Assembly (NCBI GenBank): GCA_002256115.1 | Contig: NKIK01000002.1 | Location: 186,001 to 250,000, forward strand | Reading direction: 5' to 3' | DNA: 64,000 nt | DNA from: Burkholderiales bacterium PBB3 | Lineage (GTDB): Bacteria; Pseudomonadota; Gammaproteobacteria; Burkholderiales; Burkholderiaceae_C | Part shown: piece after piece, positions 56,041 to 64,000 of the stretch | Numbering within the stretch: position 1 is the stretch's first letter | Layout: every line of letters starts with the position of its first letter | Notes under the pieces: generated by a model | Databases searched by the model: none | Told to the model about the DNA's origin: nothing | The model's input: the letters and a program-made list of their open reading frames with translations, nothing else | Made by a program: the position numbers and the translations under genes

Positions 56041-57294
56041 ATGCATTCATTTGACGTAGTCATCATCGGGGCCGGTGCAGCCGGTTTGTTTTGTGCGGGC
56101 GTTGCGGGCCAACTGGGCCTGAAAGTGCTGGTGATTGACCATGGCGAAAAGGTGGCCGAGAAGATCCGTATCTCGGGCGGTGGCCGCTGCAACTTCACCA
56201 ACACGGGCACCACGCACGCCAATTTTTTGAGCGACAACCCGCGCTTTTGCCGCTCTGCGCTGTCGCGCTACACGCCGCAGAACTTTGTGGCGCTGATGCA
56301 GCGCTATGGCATCCCTTTTCATGAAAAGCACAAAGGCCAGTTGTTTTGCGACCGCTCGGCCGAAGACATCATCCAGATGCTGCTGGCCGAATGCGCAGCG
56401 GGCGGCGTCACCCGCTGGCAGCCGTGTAGCGTTAAAAATATACGCCATTTAGCCTCTACAGCCCATGGACAGTGCGGGAGCAGCTACGAAATAGATAGCA
56501 GCCAGGGTGGCGTGCAGTGCGCGGCGGTGGTCGTGGCCTGCGGGGGTTTGTCCATCCCCAAGATCGGTGCCACCGACTTGGGCTACCGCATCGCCAAGCA
56601 GTTCAACCTGCCCCTGGTGCCACCTCGGCCGGCCTTGGTCCCGCTGACTTTTGACGAGGCCGCCTGGGCTCCGTTTGCGCAGTTGTCGGGCTTGTCTTTG
56701 CCGGTGAGCATTGAGACCGGCGGCAAAAAAGACAAGATCGCGTTTCTGGAAGACCTGCTGTTCACCCACCGCGGCCTGAGCGGCCCTGGTGTATTGCAGA
56801 TTTCCAGCTACTGGACTGAGGGCACGCCCATCCGCCTGAACCTGGCCCCGGATACCGATGTGGCGGCCCTTCTGATGCACGCCAAAAGCACTTCGCGCAA
56901 GCTGATCGCCAACGAGCTGGCCGGCCTGGTGCCCAGCCGCCTGGCCGACACCTGGGTGGCCCAGGGCGCGGCACTGGGCCATAACTGGACACGCCCCACC
57001 ATGGAAGCCTCCGACAAGGCCCTGGCGGCACTGGCCGAGCGCCTGAGCCGCTGGGAACTAACCCCCACCGGCACCGAGGGCTACCGCAAAGCCGAGGTCA
57101 CCGCCGGGGGCATAGACACCAAGGCCTTGTCCAGCCAAACCCTGGAATCCACACAAAGTGGCCTATATTTCATTGGCGAAGTGGTAGACGTGACCGGTTG
57201 GCTGGGCGGCTATAACTTCCAATGGGCCTGGGCAAGCGGCTATGCTTGTGCCCAGGGCTTGGCAGCCCGGCTTGGCATGGGAACAACAGCATGA
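56041..57294 (+). CDS. Flavoprotein of the HI0933/BaiN family (NAD(P)/FAD-dependent)
   Basis: A 417-residue FAD protein. The dinucleotide-binding motif VVIIGAGAAGLFCAGVAGQL starts the protein, followed by the family block ISGGGRCNFTNTG and, near the C terminus, GLYFIGEVVDVTGWLGGYNF. Physiological substrate unknown. Residues about 136-153 are encoded by an R2 repeat in place of a normal loop. The end overlaps the receiver-kinase gene as ATGA. Confidence 0.9.
   Translation: MHSFDVVIIGAGAAGLFCAGVAGQLGLKVLVIDHGEKVAEKIRISGGGRCNFTNTGTTHANFLSDNPRFCRSALSRYTPQNFVALMQRYGIPFHEKHKGQLFCDRSAEDIIQMLLAECAAGGVTRWQPCSVKNIRHLASTAHGQCGSSYEIDSSQGGVQCAAVVVACGGLSIPKIGATDLGYRIAKQFNLPLVPPRPALVPLTFDEAAWAPFAQLSGLSLPVSIETGGKKDKIAFLEDLLFTHRGLSGPGVLQISSYWTEGTPIRLNLAPDTDVAALLMHAKSTSRKLIANELAGLVPSRLADTWVAQGAALGHNWTRPTMEASDKALAALAERLSRWELTPTGTEGYRKAEVTAGGIDTKALSSQTLESTQSGLYFIGEVVDVTGWLGGYNFQWAWASGYACAQGLAARLGMGTTA
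56450..56499 (+). repeat. Dispersed repeat R2, copy 7, inside the flavoprotein gene
   Basis: Reads CCCATGGACAGTGCGGGAGC, then AGCTACGAAATAGATAGC. Fully coding and in frame. Confidence 0.78.
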
Positions 57295-58550
57295 TGATTC
57301 TGGTGGTAGAGGATGAGGCCAGCATTCGCGACAACGTCGTACGGATTTTGCGAATGGAAGGCTTTGAGGTACTAGAGGCCGAGAACGGCCGCATAGGCCT
57401 GGATTTGGCGCGCGCCAACCGGCCCGACCTGGTGCTGTCTGATGTGATGATGCCTGAAATGGATGGCCACGGACTGCTGGAGGCGCTGCGCGCCGACCCG
57501 CTGACTGCGGTTGTGCCCTTCATCTTTTTGAGTGCCCGCACGGACCGCACCGACCGCCGCAAAGGCATGAATCTGGGTGCCGATGACTACATTGGCAAAC
57601 CGTTCTCCCGCGACGAACTGATGGACGCCGTATGGGCCCGCATCAAGCGCACCCAGGCGCTGGGCCTCACGCAGGCACCTGCCGGTGCATCGCGGCCGAT
57701 GGCGGAAAACTCAGGGCTGGCACCGGTCGGCATCAAAGGCTACCGCATGCTCAAACGCCTGGGCAGCGGCGGTATGTCCGAAGTGTTTTTGGCAGTCCGG
57801 GAGCATGATGGCCTGGAAGTGGCACTGAAAATTCTGGACACGCGCAAACACACCGACACCAGCTTTCTGCACCGCTTTATCCAGGAGTACGCGCTGCTGG
57901 AACAAATCAACCACCCCAATGTGGCGCGGATTTTTGACCACGGCTTTACCGATGAGCAGGCCTTCATCAGCATGGAATATTTCAGCCATGGGGATATCCG
58001 CCAGCGCATGGTCAGCGGGCTGTCACCCCTGGAATCGCTGACAGTCGTACTGCAAGTGGCTTTGGCGCTCTCGCAAATCCATGCACTGGGCATTGTTCAC
58101 CGCGATGTGAAGCCCGACAACCTGATGCTGCGCGCCAATGGCAGCGTCGCGTTGATCGACTTTGGCGTCGCCAAGCACTCCGAGCAGCAACTGGAACAAA
58201 CCCGGCACGGCGAAATCGTCGGCTCCCCGTATTACATGAGCCCCGAGCAGGCCAATGGCAAGCCCGTGAGCCCGACCAGCGACATTTATTCCCTGGGCGT
58301 CATCCTGTTTGAAATGATCACCCGCCAGCGGCCTTTTGTGGCCGAAACCCTGGAGGTGCTGTTGTACAAGCACATCCACACGCCAGCGCCGCGGCTGGAC
58401 GCCAAATTTGCCGAATTCCAGGAGCTGCTGGACCGTGCCTTGCACAAAGACCCCGCGCAGCGCTTCGCCAGCGGGCAGGCCGTGGTGGACTACATCACCC
58501 TGGGCTGGCCCGCCGTTCTGCGGCTGATAGATGCCCAATCTACCGCCTAA
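57291..58550 (+). CDS. Receiver domain fused to Hanks-type Ser/Thr kinase
   Basis: A 419-residue cytoplasmic protein. Residues 1-125 are a receiver with an intact acidic pocket (VVEDEA), phospho-acceptor Asp in LVLSDVMMPEMDGHG and Lys in YIGKPFSRDEL. Residues about 145-410 are a kinase: GSGGMSEVFL, catalytic HRDVKPDNLMLRANG, DFGVAKH and YMSPEQANG. This places a eukaryotic-type kinase under two-component control; the cognate histidine kinase is not nearby. It is coupled to the flavoprotein gene. The frame is open back to 57222 inside that gene. Confidence 0.92.
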   Translation: MMILVVEDEASIRDNVVRILRMEGFEVLEAENGRIGLDLARANRPDLVLSDVMMPEMDGHGLLEALRADPLTAVVPFIFLSARTDRTDRRKGMNLGADDYIGKPFSRDELMDAVWARIKRTQALGLTQAPAGASRPMAENSGLAPVGIKGYRMLKRLGSGGMSEVFLAVREHDGLEVALKILDTRKHTDTSFLHRFIQEYALLEQINHPNVARIFDHGFTDEQAFISMEYFSHGDIRQRMVSGLSPLESLTVVLQVALALSQIHALGIVHRDVKPDNLMLRANGSVALIDFGVAKHSEQQLEQTRHGEIVGSPYYMSPEQANGKPVSPTSDIYSLGVILFEMITRQRPFVAETLEVLLYKHIHTPAPRLDAKFAEFQELLDRALHKDPAQRFASGQAVVDYITLGWPAVLRLIDAQSTA

Positions 58551-58558
58551 AAAAACGC

Positions 58559-58564
58559 TATAAT
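58559..58564 (+). promoter_or_regulatory. Possible -10 element of the rpsU promoter
   Basis: TATAAT overlaps the region just after the receiver-kinase stop codon. No good -35 hexamer is found at the right distance. The following 128-base leader before rpsU contains GGGG/CCCC dyads but no recognised motif, and the rpsU start has no clear Shine-Dalgarno sequence. Confidence 0.45.
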
Positions 58565-58692
58565 CCAAGGCTTTTCTGGCAGTACTCCGTCGGCCAATAC
58601 TAGTTAGGACGGAGAACACCGCTGAATACGCCGTGTGGGGCTCGATCTCCCCCCATGGCCACTGATCAGCACAATTTGGACAACATTACGTA

Positions 58693-58905
58693 ATGACAAC
58701 CATCCGTGTAAAAGAAAACGAGCCGTTTGACGTCGCTCTGCGTCGCTTCAAGCGCACTATCGAAAAATTGGGTTTGCTGACCGACTTGCGCGCGCGCGAG
58801 TTCTATGAAAAGCCCACTGCAGAGCGCAAGCGCAAGAAGGCAGCCGCCGTCAAGCGCAACTACAAGCGTATTCGTAGCATGCAATTGCCCAAGAAGATGT
58901 TCTAA
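58693..58905 (+). CDS. rpsU: 30S ribosomal protein S21
   Basis: A 70-residue basic ribosomal protein. The sequence [18 protein letters not shown] followed by an Arg/Lys-rich helical tail ([20 protein letters not shown]) is diagnostic. It is followed by a strong terminator and yqeY, the usual start of the rpsU-yqeY(-dnaG) region. Confidence 0.97.
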   Translation: MTTIRVKENEPFDVALRRFKRTIEKLGLLTDLRAREFYEKPTAERKRKKAAAVKRNYKRIRSMQLPKKMF

Positions 58906-58930
58906 CTTGCGTTAGACGCCTTTCACGGCC

Positions 58931-58968
58931 AAAAAAGCTCGCTTGGGGACGCTCCGGCGGGCTTTTTT
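58931..58968 (+). terminator. Rho-independent terminator after rpsU
   Basis: AAAAAAGC-CGC arm pairs with GCG-GCTTTTTT around a G/C-rich loop; six T residues end the stem. It is 25 bases after the rpsU stop. Confidence 0.88.
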
Positions 58969-59021
58969 AGTTTTCGGTCCTCTCTTTTCCCGTTTCCAAT
59001 TCCCTTGAAGGATTCCACGCT

Positions 59022-59483
59022 ATGTCACTCAAAGACCAAATCACCGAAGACATGAAAACCGCGATGCGCGCCAAGGACACCGAGCGCCTGGGCACTATCC
59101 GCCTGTTGCTGTCGGCCCTCAAGCAAAAGGAAGTGGACGAGCGTGTGGTGCTGGATGACGCCATGGTGGTGGCCATCGTGGACAAGCTGATCAAACAGCG
59201 CAAGGATTCGATTGAGGCTTTCGAAAAAGCCGCGCGCCAAGACCTGGCCGATAAAGAAAAATCAGAACTGCTGGTGTTGCAAGCCTACTTGCCCCAACGC
59301 ATGTCGGCCGATGAAGTCTTGGTCGAAGTGAAAGCGATTGTGGCCACGCTGGCGGCTGAGCTGGGCCGCGCCGCAGGCCCTGGGGATATGGGCAAAGTGA
59401 TGGGCTTGGTGAAGGCTGCGTTGGCCGGCAAGGCGGAGATGTCGGCAGTGTCGGCAGCGGTTAAGACGGCGCTGGCTGGGTAG
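59022..59483 (+). CDS. yqeY: GatB/YqeY-domain protein
   Basis: A 153-residue protein like the C-terminal tail domain of GatB. MSLKDQITEDMKTAMRAKDT starts it, and LQAYLPQRMSADEVLVEVKA and GDMGKVMGLVKAALAGKAEM are typical. The biochemical role is not established, though a link to tRNA handling is likely. GAAGGA precedes the start. The 222-base gap after it shows G/C-rich sequence without recognisable elements. Confidence 0.93.
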   Translation: MSLKDQITEDMKTAMRAKDTERLGTIRLLLSALKQKEVDERVVLDDAMVVAIVDKLIKQRKDSIEAFEKAARQDLADKEKSELLVLQAYLPQRMSADEVLVEVKAIVATLAAELGRAAGPGDMGKVMGLVKAALAGKAEMSAVSAAVKTALAG

Positions 59484-59705
59484 GCGTTTCCCTGCGGGGC
59501 GTTTGTAACCCCCACTCTCCCCCAACCCCTCTCGCCCCGCCTGGCGAAGGGGGGGCTAAAGCGGACAGCCGATTTGGCTTTGTCGTGCCGACTGTGGAAT
59601 TGCGGGCGGTACGTTGCCACTATGACTTCGCTCCACGGCTTCACTCGGGCTACTCTAAGCGCCGGTGACGGATGCTGATGTCTGCTTTAGCCCTACCATG
59701 GGTGC

Positions 59706-60263
59706 ATGACTACCAAATCTTCTTTTCTGATTCGACGATTGAAGCCTGCGGATGCGGAGGCGTTTTCTGCGCTGCGGCGCGAGGTACTGGCGGACAACGC
59801 GGTGCCTATGGGGCTGAGCATGACTGAGGAGCTAGCGCGCCCGCTGCAGGGGTTTCGGGATCAGTTGGGCTACCCCGAACCCAATGCGGCGTTTGGGGCG
59901 TTTGTGGGGGATGCGCTGGTGGGCAGTTCGGCCATCGCCTGGCCCAGCAAGCTGGCCTCCTCGCGGCACAAGGCCAATCTCTGGGGGGTCTTCACATCGC
60001 CCCGCTATCGCCGCCAAGGCATCAGCCGCGCCTTGGTGCAACACACCGTTGCCCATGGTCGTGCCAACGGCCTGCTGCGCATCAACCTCACCGTTTACGT
60101 GCCCAACCCCGAAGCCACCAAGCTCTACGCCACGCTGGGTTTCGTGCAGACGGGTTTAGAACCCCAATCCATTTGCCTGGATGGCAACTACTACGACGGC
60201 GAGTACTGGTCACTGAGTTTGCCAGCGCACAACGATGCGTCTGGTGCGATCACCAAGACCTGA
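59706..60263 (+). CDS. GNAT-family N-acetyltransferase
   Basis: A 185-residue acetyltransferase. The acetyl-CoA loop is SPRYRRQGISRALVQHTVAH near residue 100, and the end motif is NPEATKLYATLGFVQTGLEP. Substrate unknown. It is a stand-alone gene with no obvious partner. Confidence 0.88.
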   Translation: MTTKSSFLIRRLKPADAEAFSALRREVLADNAVPMGLSMTEELARPLQGFRDQLGYPEPNAAFGAFVGDALVGSSAIAWPSKLASSRHKANLWGVFTSPRYRRQGISRALVQHTVAHGRANGLLRINLTVYVPNPEATKLYATLGFVQTGLEPQSICLDGNYYDGEYWSLSLPAHNDASGAITKT

Positions 60264-60272
60264 GCGCATCCT

Positions 60273-60416
60273 GTGCAAGAAAAATTTGACGTGGTATTGA
60301 ACCCCGCAGCACACGCTGACTTTGACTACACCCATGGTCTTCGCGAGCAGAAGATCCGGGGCTACGTCACCTCGGAAGTGACCTATGTGGAGAAGCCGTT
60401 TTGCAACTGCAACTAG
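60273..60416 (+). CDS. Short uncertain ORF before the HAD gene
   Basis: A 47-codon GTG-initiated frame (QEKFDVVLNPAAHADFDYTH ... ending EKPFCNCN). It begins 9 bases after the GNAT stop and overlaps the next gene by 16 bases. Its composition is protein-like, and it may be the remnant of a longer gene, but I recognise no family. Confidence 0.3.
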   Translation: MQEKFDVVLNPAAHADFDYTHGLREQKIRGYVTSEVTYVEKPFCNCN

Positions 60417-61060
60417 CGCCCGTATTTCTGGTCTTCGATCTGGACGGCACGATCAGCGATCCCGCGGTGGGCATTGGTCGCTCTATCAACTACGCATTGG
60501 CGCATTTTGCATACCCTTCCATCCCGGATACGGCAGTTTCTCAGTACATCGGCCCTCCGCTGGATGCGTCCTTCGCTTCAATAACAGGCCAAACCTCAAC
60601 CGCCCATTTGGTAGAGTTGGTTGCCAAATACCGCGAGCGCTACACCGAAGTGGGTTACAGCGAGAACGTTCTGTATCCCGGCATAGCACAAGCGTTAGAG
60701 TCCATTGCGGCCAAGAACATTCCCATGGGGCTTTGCACCTCCAAGCGCAGTGATTTCGCGGAGCGCATTCTAAAAATGTTCGGGCTTAGGCACCACTTCC
60801 AGTTTGTTAGTGGCGGTGATATTGGCATTCAAAAGAAACAGCAGTTGGCTGCATTGCGCGCCGATCAAACCATTGCGAACAACGCCATCATGATTGGCGA
60901 CCGCGCGGTCGACATCGAAGCGGCAAAGTTCAGCCAACTCAAATCCGCAGGCGTGCTCTGGGGGCACGGCTCGCATGCAGAGCTAGTTGCGGCAGGGCCT
61001 GAAAACCTGCTGTCCCACCCTAGCGAATTGCCCGACTTAGCCACCTCAGCCCAACTCTAA
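60401..61060 (+). CDS. HAD-superfamily phosphatase (phosphoglycolate phosphatase-like)
   Basis: A 219-residue HAD hydrolase with probable TTG start; GGAGAAG lies at a suitable distance upstream. Motif I is VFDLDGTISDP, the cap begins at IGPPLDASFA, motif II is MGLCTSKRSD and motif IV is IMIGDRAVDIEAAK. The Gly-rich loop and cap suggest a Gph/YjjG-like small-molecule phosphatase; substrate not assignable. Confidence 0.85.
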   Translation: MQLQLAPVFLVFDLDGTISDPAVGIGRSINYALAHFAYPSIPDTAVSQYIGPPLDASFASITGQTSTAHLVELVAKYRERYTEVGYSENVLYPGIAQALESIAAKNIPMGLCTSKRSDFAERILKMFGLRHHFQFVSGGDIGIQKKQQLAALRADQTIANNAIMIGDRAVDIEAAKFSQLKSAGVLWGHGSHAELVAAGPENLLSHPSELPDLATSAQL

Positions 61061-61169
61061 AAGCCATCCGGCGCGCAGAGTTCAGCTTTCCCTTGTTATA
61101 CCGGTGCTGGAGAGATGAATCGAACACCCAGCCTTTACATTGCGAATGCGCCGCATTGGTGAGTGCTGG

Positions 61170-61197
61170 TTGACATTGTTGTACATGATAGTAATAT
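61170..61197 (+). promoter_or_regulatory. Strong sigma-70 promoter of brnTA
   Basis: TTGACA (61170-61175), 16-base spacer, TAATAT (61192-61197). TTGTA/TACAA half sites (61179-61201) overlap the -10 and would suit autorepression by BrnA. The predicted transcription start is at or next to the brnT ATG. Confidence 0.65.
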
Positions 61198-61203
61198 ACA
61201 AAA

Positions 61204-61503
61204 ATGATTGACTTGAGCAAGATCACGGGGTTCAACTGGGACGACGGCAATGGGCGCAAGAACGAGAAGCATGGCGTCAGCATGGCCGAGGCAGAACAAG
61301 TGTTTTTCAATGCGCCCCTTCTGCTGTTGGACGATGTTGCGCACAGCCAGAAGGAGTTGCGAATGCATGCCTTAGGAAAAACGGATGAGGGGCGAACGCT
61401 GCACATCACATTCACCCTGCGGCAATTGGGGCAGTTGATCCGGGTAATATCAGCCAGGGACATGCATCGTAAGGAGCAAGCCATTTATGACCAAGCAAAA
61501 TAA
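61204..61503 (+). CDS. brnT: BrnT-family ribonuclease toxin
   Basis: A 99-residue toxin of the RelE-like BrnT family. Recognisable are FNWDDGNGRKNEKHGVSMAE at the N terminus, FNAPLLLLDD, and RVISARDMHRKEQAIY near the end. It overlaps brnA by 17 bases. No ribosome-binding site precedes the ATG, and the promoter lies directly upstream, which suggests a leaderless message. Confidence 0.92.
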   Translation: MIDLSKITGFNWDDGNGRKNEKHGVSMAEAEQVFFNAPLLLLDDVAHSQKELRMHALGKTDEGRTLHITFTLRQLGQLIRVISARDMHRKEQAIYDQAK

Positions 61504-61750
61504 GACCATTCCGAAGTTTGCCAATGAGGCGCAAGAGCGCGCGTATTGGGAATCGCATGACTCAACCGATCAAGTCGATTGGTCCAAGGCCAGGAAGGTC
61601 GCGTTACCGAACCTGAAGCCCACAACGAAAACCATCTCATTGCGCCTGCCCCAGCATTTGTTGGACTCGATCAAGATAGCGGCCAATGCGCGTGATGTGC
61701 CCTACCAATCACTTATCAAGGTCTGGTTGCAGGAAAAGCTACACCAGTGA
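61487..61750 (+). CDS. brnA: BrnA-family antitoxin
   Basis: An 87-residue antitoxin. The N-terminal part (NEAQERAYWESHDSTDQVDW) binds the toxin, and the C-terminal ribbon-helix-helix part (TISLRLPQHLLDSIKIAANA) binds DNA and represses the operon. The toxin-first order with overlap is the known BrnTA layout. Confidence 0.92.
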   Translation: MTKQNKTIPKFANEAQERAYWESHDSTDQVDWSKARKVALPNLKPTTKTISLRLPQHLLDSIKIAANARDVPYQSLIKVWLQEKLHQ

Positions 61751-61847
61751 ACAAACTCCGAGTGGTAGCGCGCAATGCGCTCCATTTCGTTTTTGCTACC
61801 TAGCACCACACCACAAGCTCTTGCCCCGCGGGATGACAAGGTGGTTG

Positions 61848-63296
61848 TTAGCTCCCCGCCACCTTCATCCGATTCACCAGAATCGACCCTACCGTCTTGG
61901 CCCCGTAGTTGTAGGTATCCGCGCCAATCGCCTCTATCCCCTTAAGCATGCTCTTCATATTGCCCGCAATGGTGATCTCATGCACCGGGTAGGCAATGTG
62001 CCCCTTCTCCACCCAGAAGCCACTGGCACCACGTGAATAGTCACCAGTCACATAGTTGGTACCCTGCCCCATCAGCTCGGTCACAAACAAGCCTGTGCCC
62101 AGCTTCTGCAGCATCGCGTCCAAGTCATCTGAGGCTTTCGTCAGGCGTGACGTGAAGGTCAGGTTGTGCGAACCGCCGGAATTCCCAGTGGTTTGCATGC
62201 CCAGCTTGCGGGCCGAGTAACTGCTCAAAAAGTAACCCTGCACACGGCCGGCTTCCACCACTTGGCGGGCCTGCACGCGCACACCTTCGTCGTCGAAAGG
62301 TGAGCTGCCCTTGCCGCGCAGCACAAACGGGTCTTCATGGATGTCAATGTGCTTTGGCAAAACCACCTTGCCAAGGGAGTCGAGCAAAAACGAACTCTTG
62401 CGGTACAACGCACCGCCGCTCACGGCCTGCACAAAGGCACCCAAGAGGCCTGCCGCCAGCGGCGACTCAAACAGTACAGGGCACTCAATGGTCGCGATCT
62501 TGCGGGCCTTCAGGCGGCTCAATGCGCGCTCGGCGGCGTAGCGGCCGATGACTTCCGGCGCGGCCATCGCGTCGGGGTGGCGCATGGAGCTGTACCAGGC
62601 GTCGCGCTGCATATCGTCGCCCTTACCCGCAATCGGCGACACCGACATGGAGTGGCGCGAGGACGCGTAGCCGCCCCGGAAACCGCGTGTGTGGGCGCTG
62701 AAGAAATGCGACTGCTGGGCCGACACGGCCGCGCCTTCGCTGTTGGTGATGCGCTTGTCCACCTTCAGGGCCGCAGCTTCGCATTGCAGCGCCAACTGGG
62801 CGGCCTGCTCACTGGTCACGGCCCACGGGAAGAACAGGTCCAGATTGCGTTTGCGTTCGGCCACCGGGGCGATATCTTTCGCATCGGGCAGGCTGGCAAA
62901 CGGGTCTTCGGCGGTGAAACGAGCAATGTCAAAAGCAGCCTGCACGGTCTGCGCAATCGCAGCCTGAGAGAAGTCTGACGTGCTGGCATTGCCGCGGCGG
63001 TGGCCGACGTACACCGTCACGCCGAGCGACTTGTCGCGGTTACGCTCCACGTTTTCCAGCTCGCCATTGCGCACCGAAACGCTCAGGCCGCAGCCCTCAG
63101 AAACTTCAGCGCCCGCATCCGTCGCACCCAGTTTTTTGGCGTGTTTTAGCGCACTGTCCACCAGAGTTTCAAAGAAATCCCTGGAGTAGGCAAAACCCGT
63201 GTCGGAGGGCTTGGCTGCGGTGTTGGCGGCTGTGTGGGGAAGGGCTTTGCGGCTGGCAGAGGAGCTGCCTGCGCGGGTGGGAGAGGGTTTGTTCAT
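61848..63296 (-). CDS. pmbA: Metalloprotease PmbA/TldE
   Basis: A 482-residue subunit of the TldD/TldE protease, which matures modified peptides such as microcins and helps degrade CcdA. Typical stretches are VTVYVGHRRGNASTSDFSQA, DAWYSSMRHPDAMAAPEVIG and GNSGGSHNLTFTSR. TldE lacks the HExxxH zinc motif of TldD, as expected. An N-terminal Ser/Ala-rich extension of about 35 residues is dispensable-looking. Divergent from yjgA. Confidence 0.94.
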   Translation of the reverse strand: MNKPSPTRAGSSSASRKALPHTAANTAAKPSDTGFAYSRDFFETLVDSALKHAKKLGATDAGAEVSEGCGLSVSVRNGELENVERNRDKSLGVTVYVGHRRGNASTSDFSQAAIAQTVQAAFDIARFTAEDPFASLPDAKDIAPVAERKRNLDLFFPWAVTSEQAAQLALQCEAAALKVDKRITNSEGAAVSAQQSHFFSAHTRGFRGGYASSRHSMSVSPIAGKGDDMQRDAWYSSMRHPDAMAAPEVIGRYAAERALSRLKARKIATIECPVLFESPLAAGLLGAFVQAVSGGALYRKSSFLLDSLGKVVLPKHIDIHEDPFVLRGKGSSPFDDEGVRVQARQVVEAGRVQGYFLSSYSARKLGMQTTGNSGGSHNLTFTSRLTKASDDLDAMLQKLGTGLFVTELMGQGTNYVTGDYSRGASGFWVEKGHIAYPVHEITIAGNMKSMLKGIEAIGADTYNYGAKTVGSILVNRMKVAGS

Positions 63297-63321
63297 AGCG
63301 ACGGCTATGATACTTAGGATT

Positions 63322-63984
63322 ATGAGTAAACTAAAAAAAGGCTATTTCGTCAAAGGCAAGTTCGTCGCCGAGGGTAGCGAACTGGACCTGGAGTTCAAAC
63401 GCGAACTCAGGGGCACTGACGAGCCCACCCGCACCGACCTCAAGCGCGAAAGCACCGAGCTACAAAAGCTCGGTGAAGACCTGTTGAACCTGCGCGCCGA
63501 GCTTTTGACCAAGCTGGAACTGCCCGACAAGCTGGTCGAAGGCGTGAAAGAGGCCAAGCGCATCACCAACTTTGAAGGCAAGCGCCGCCAGATGCAGTTC
63601 ATCGGCAAACAAATGCGCTTGCTGACGACGGAAAAGCACGATGAAATCCGCGCCGCGCTGAGCGAGCAACACGCCCCTAGCGCTCAGGAGACATTGGTGC
63701 TGCACCAGGCCGAAATCTGGCGTGACCGCTTGGTAAGTGACGATGATGCCGTGGGCCAATGGATCACCTTGAGCCCTGGCACCGATTCCCAGCAATTGCG
63801 CGCCCTGGTGCGCCAGGCGCGCAAAGATGCCAAGCCCGAGAAGCCCGGTGCCGCGCCACGCCATGGCCGTGCCTACCGAGAAATTTTCCAGCTGGTGCGC
63901 GAAGTGCTGTTGCAAGGCCCAGATGTGCCCGACGCTTTGGGCCCTGAAAACGACTTCCCCGACAACCCCGGAGCCGATGCGTGA
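63322..63984 (+). CDS. darP: YjgA/DarP, 50S ribosome-associated protein
   Basis: A 220-residue charged helical protein of the DUF615 family, involved in late 50S assembly. SELDLEFKRELRGTDEPTRTD and RQMQFIGKQMRLLTTE are typical. I use the ATG at 63322; the frame is open back to 63199 inside the divergent pmbA start region. The C terminus has an acidic tail of about 25 residues. Confidence 0.92.
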   Translation: MSKLKKGYFVKGKFVAEGSELDLEFKRELRGTDEPTRTDLKRESTELQKLGEDLLNLRAELLTKLELPDKLVEGVKEAKRITNFEGKRRQMQFIGKQMRLLTTEKHDEIRAALSEQHAPSAQETLVLHQAEIWRDRLVSDDDAVGQWITLSPGTDSQQLRALVRQARKDAKPEKPGAAPRHGRAYREIFQLVREVLLQGPDVPDALGPENDFPDNPGADA

Positions 63985-64000
63985 GTGCTTTGAGCGGTGA
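63981..64000 (+). CDS. Possible start of a downstream gene (mog-like by context), cut by the edge
   Basis: A GTG at 63981 overlaps the yjgA stop as GTGA and opens a frame (VSALSG). In related genomes a molybdopterin adenylyltransferase gene (mog) often follows yjgA; six codons cannot confirm this. Confidence 0.3.

Noticed and set aside
61757-61803. Possible eighth R2 copy after brnA
   Set aside because: Only the TAGC ends and a TGCGCTCC core resemble R2; too diverged to support.
1-64000. CRISPR array, prophage or IS element
   Set aside because: No regularly spaced direct repeats, integrase, transposase or phage structural gene was seen on either strand.

Overview
The window looks like a chromosomal segment of a betaproteobacterium of the Burkholderiales, most likely Comamonadaceae and Rhodoferax-like. 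This is inferred from the proteobacterial nuoA-N order, the yjgA/pmbA and rpsU/yqeY neighbourhoods, protein sequence character and several dispersed repeat families that resemble those of that family. No phage, integrase, IS transposase or CRISPR array was seen.

Layout. Bases 1-13963 (minus strand) hold a complete-order respiratory complex I operon, nuoA to nuoN, with nuoN running off the left edge. Two intergenic gaps (nuoC-nuoD and nuoK-nuoL) are each filled by a copy of the same repeat. Upstream on the same strand lie tRNA-Leu(GAG), secG, tpiA, a quinone oxidoreductase, pnp and rpsO. Bases 19.3-27.5 kb hold an orphan ABC binding protein, a small heat-shock protein, tsaD, a GNAT enzyme, a NasT-like ANTAR regulator, an acyltransferase, and a TPR/HupE-like pair.

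The core of interest is a nitrate assimilation region (23.1-50.8 kb): nasT, nrtA-nrtB-nrtD (nitrate ABC importer), narK, and nirB-pilJ-nirD-nasA-ybiB-cobA. Divergent from nirB is a two-gene operon encoding an ANTAR protein fused to a duplicated PilJ/NarX-like sensor and a PP2C phosphatase-kinase fusion. I find sigma-54 type promoters before nrtA, narK and nirB. Before nrtA and nirB there are also paired RNA hairpins with six-base loops carrying A at position 1 and G at position 4, the recognition pattern known for ANTAR antiterminators, overlapping terminator-like stems. The likely logic is nitrogen-limitation control of initiation (sigma-54/NtrC) plus nitrate-dependent antitermination. A VapBC pair, a BLUF blue-light sensor and an RND efflux pump interrupt this region.

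Bases 50.9-58.6 kb carry divergent M16 and S46 peptidases, a flavoprotein and a receiver-kinase fusion. The right end has rpsU, yqeY, a GNAT, an HAD phosphatase, a BrnTA toxin-antitoxin pair, pmbA (tldE) and yjgA (darP). Four dispersed repeat families occur; one appears to have been absorbed in frame into three genes.
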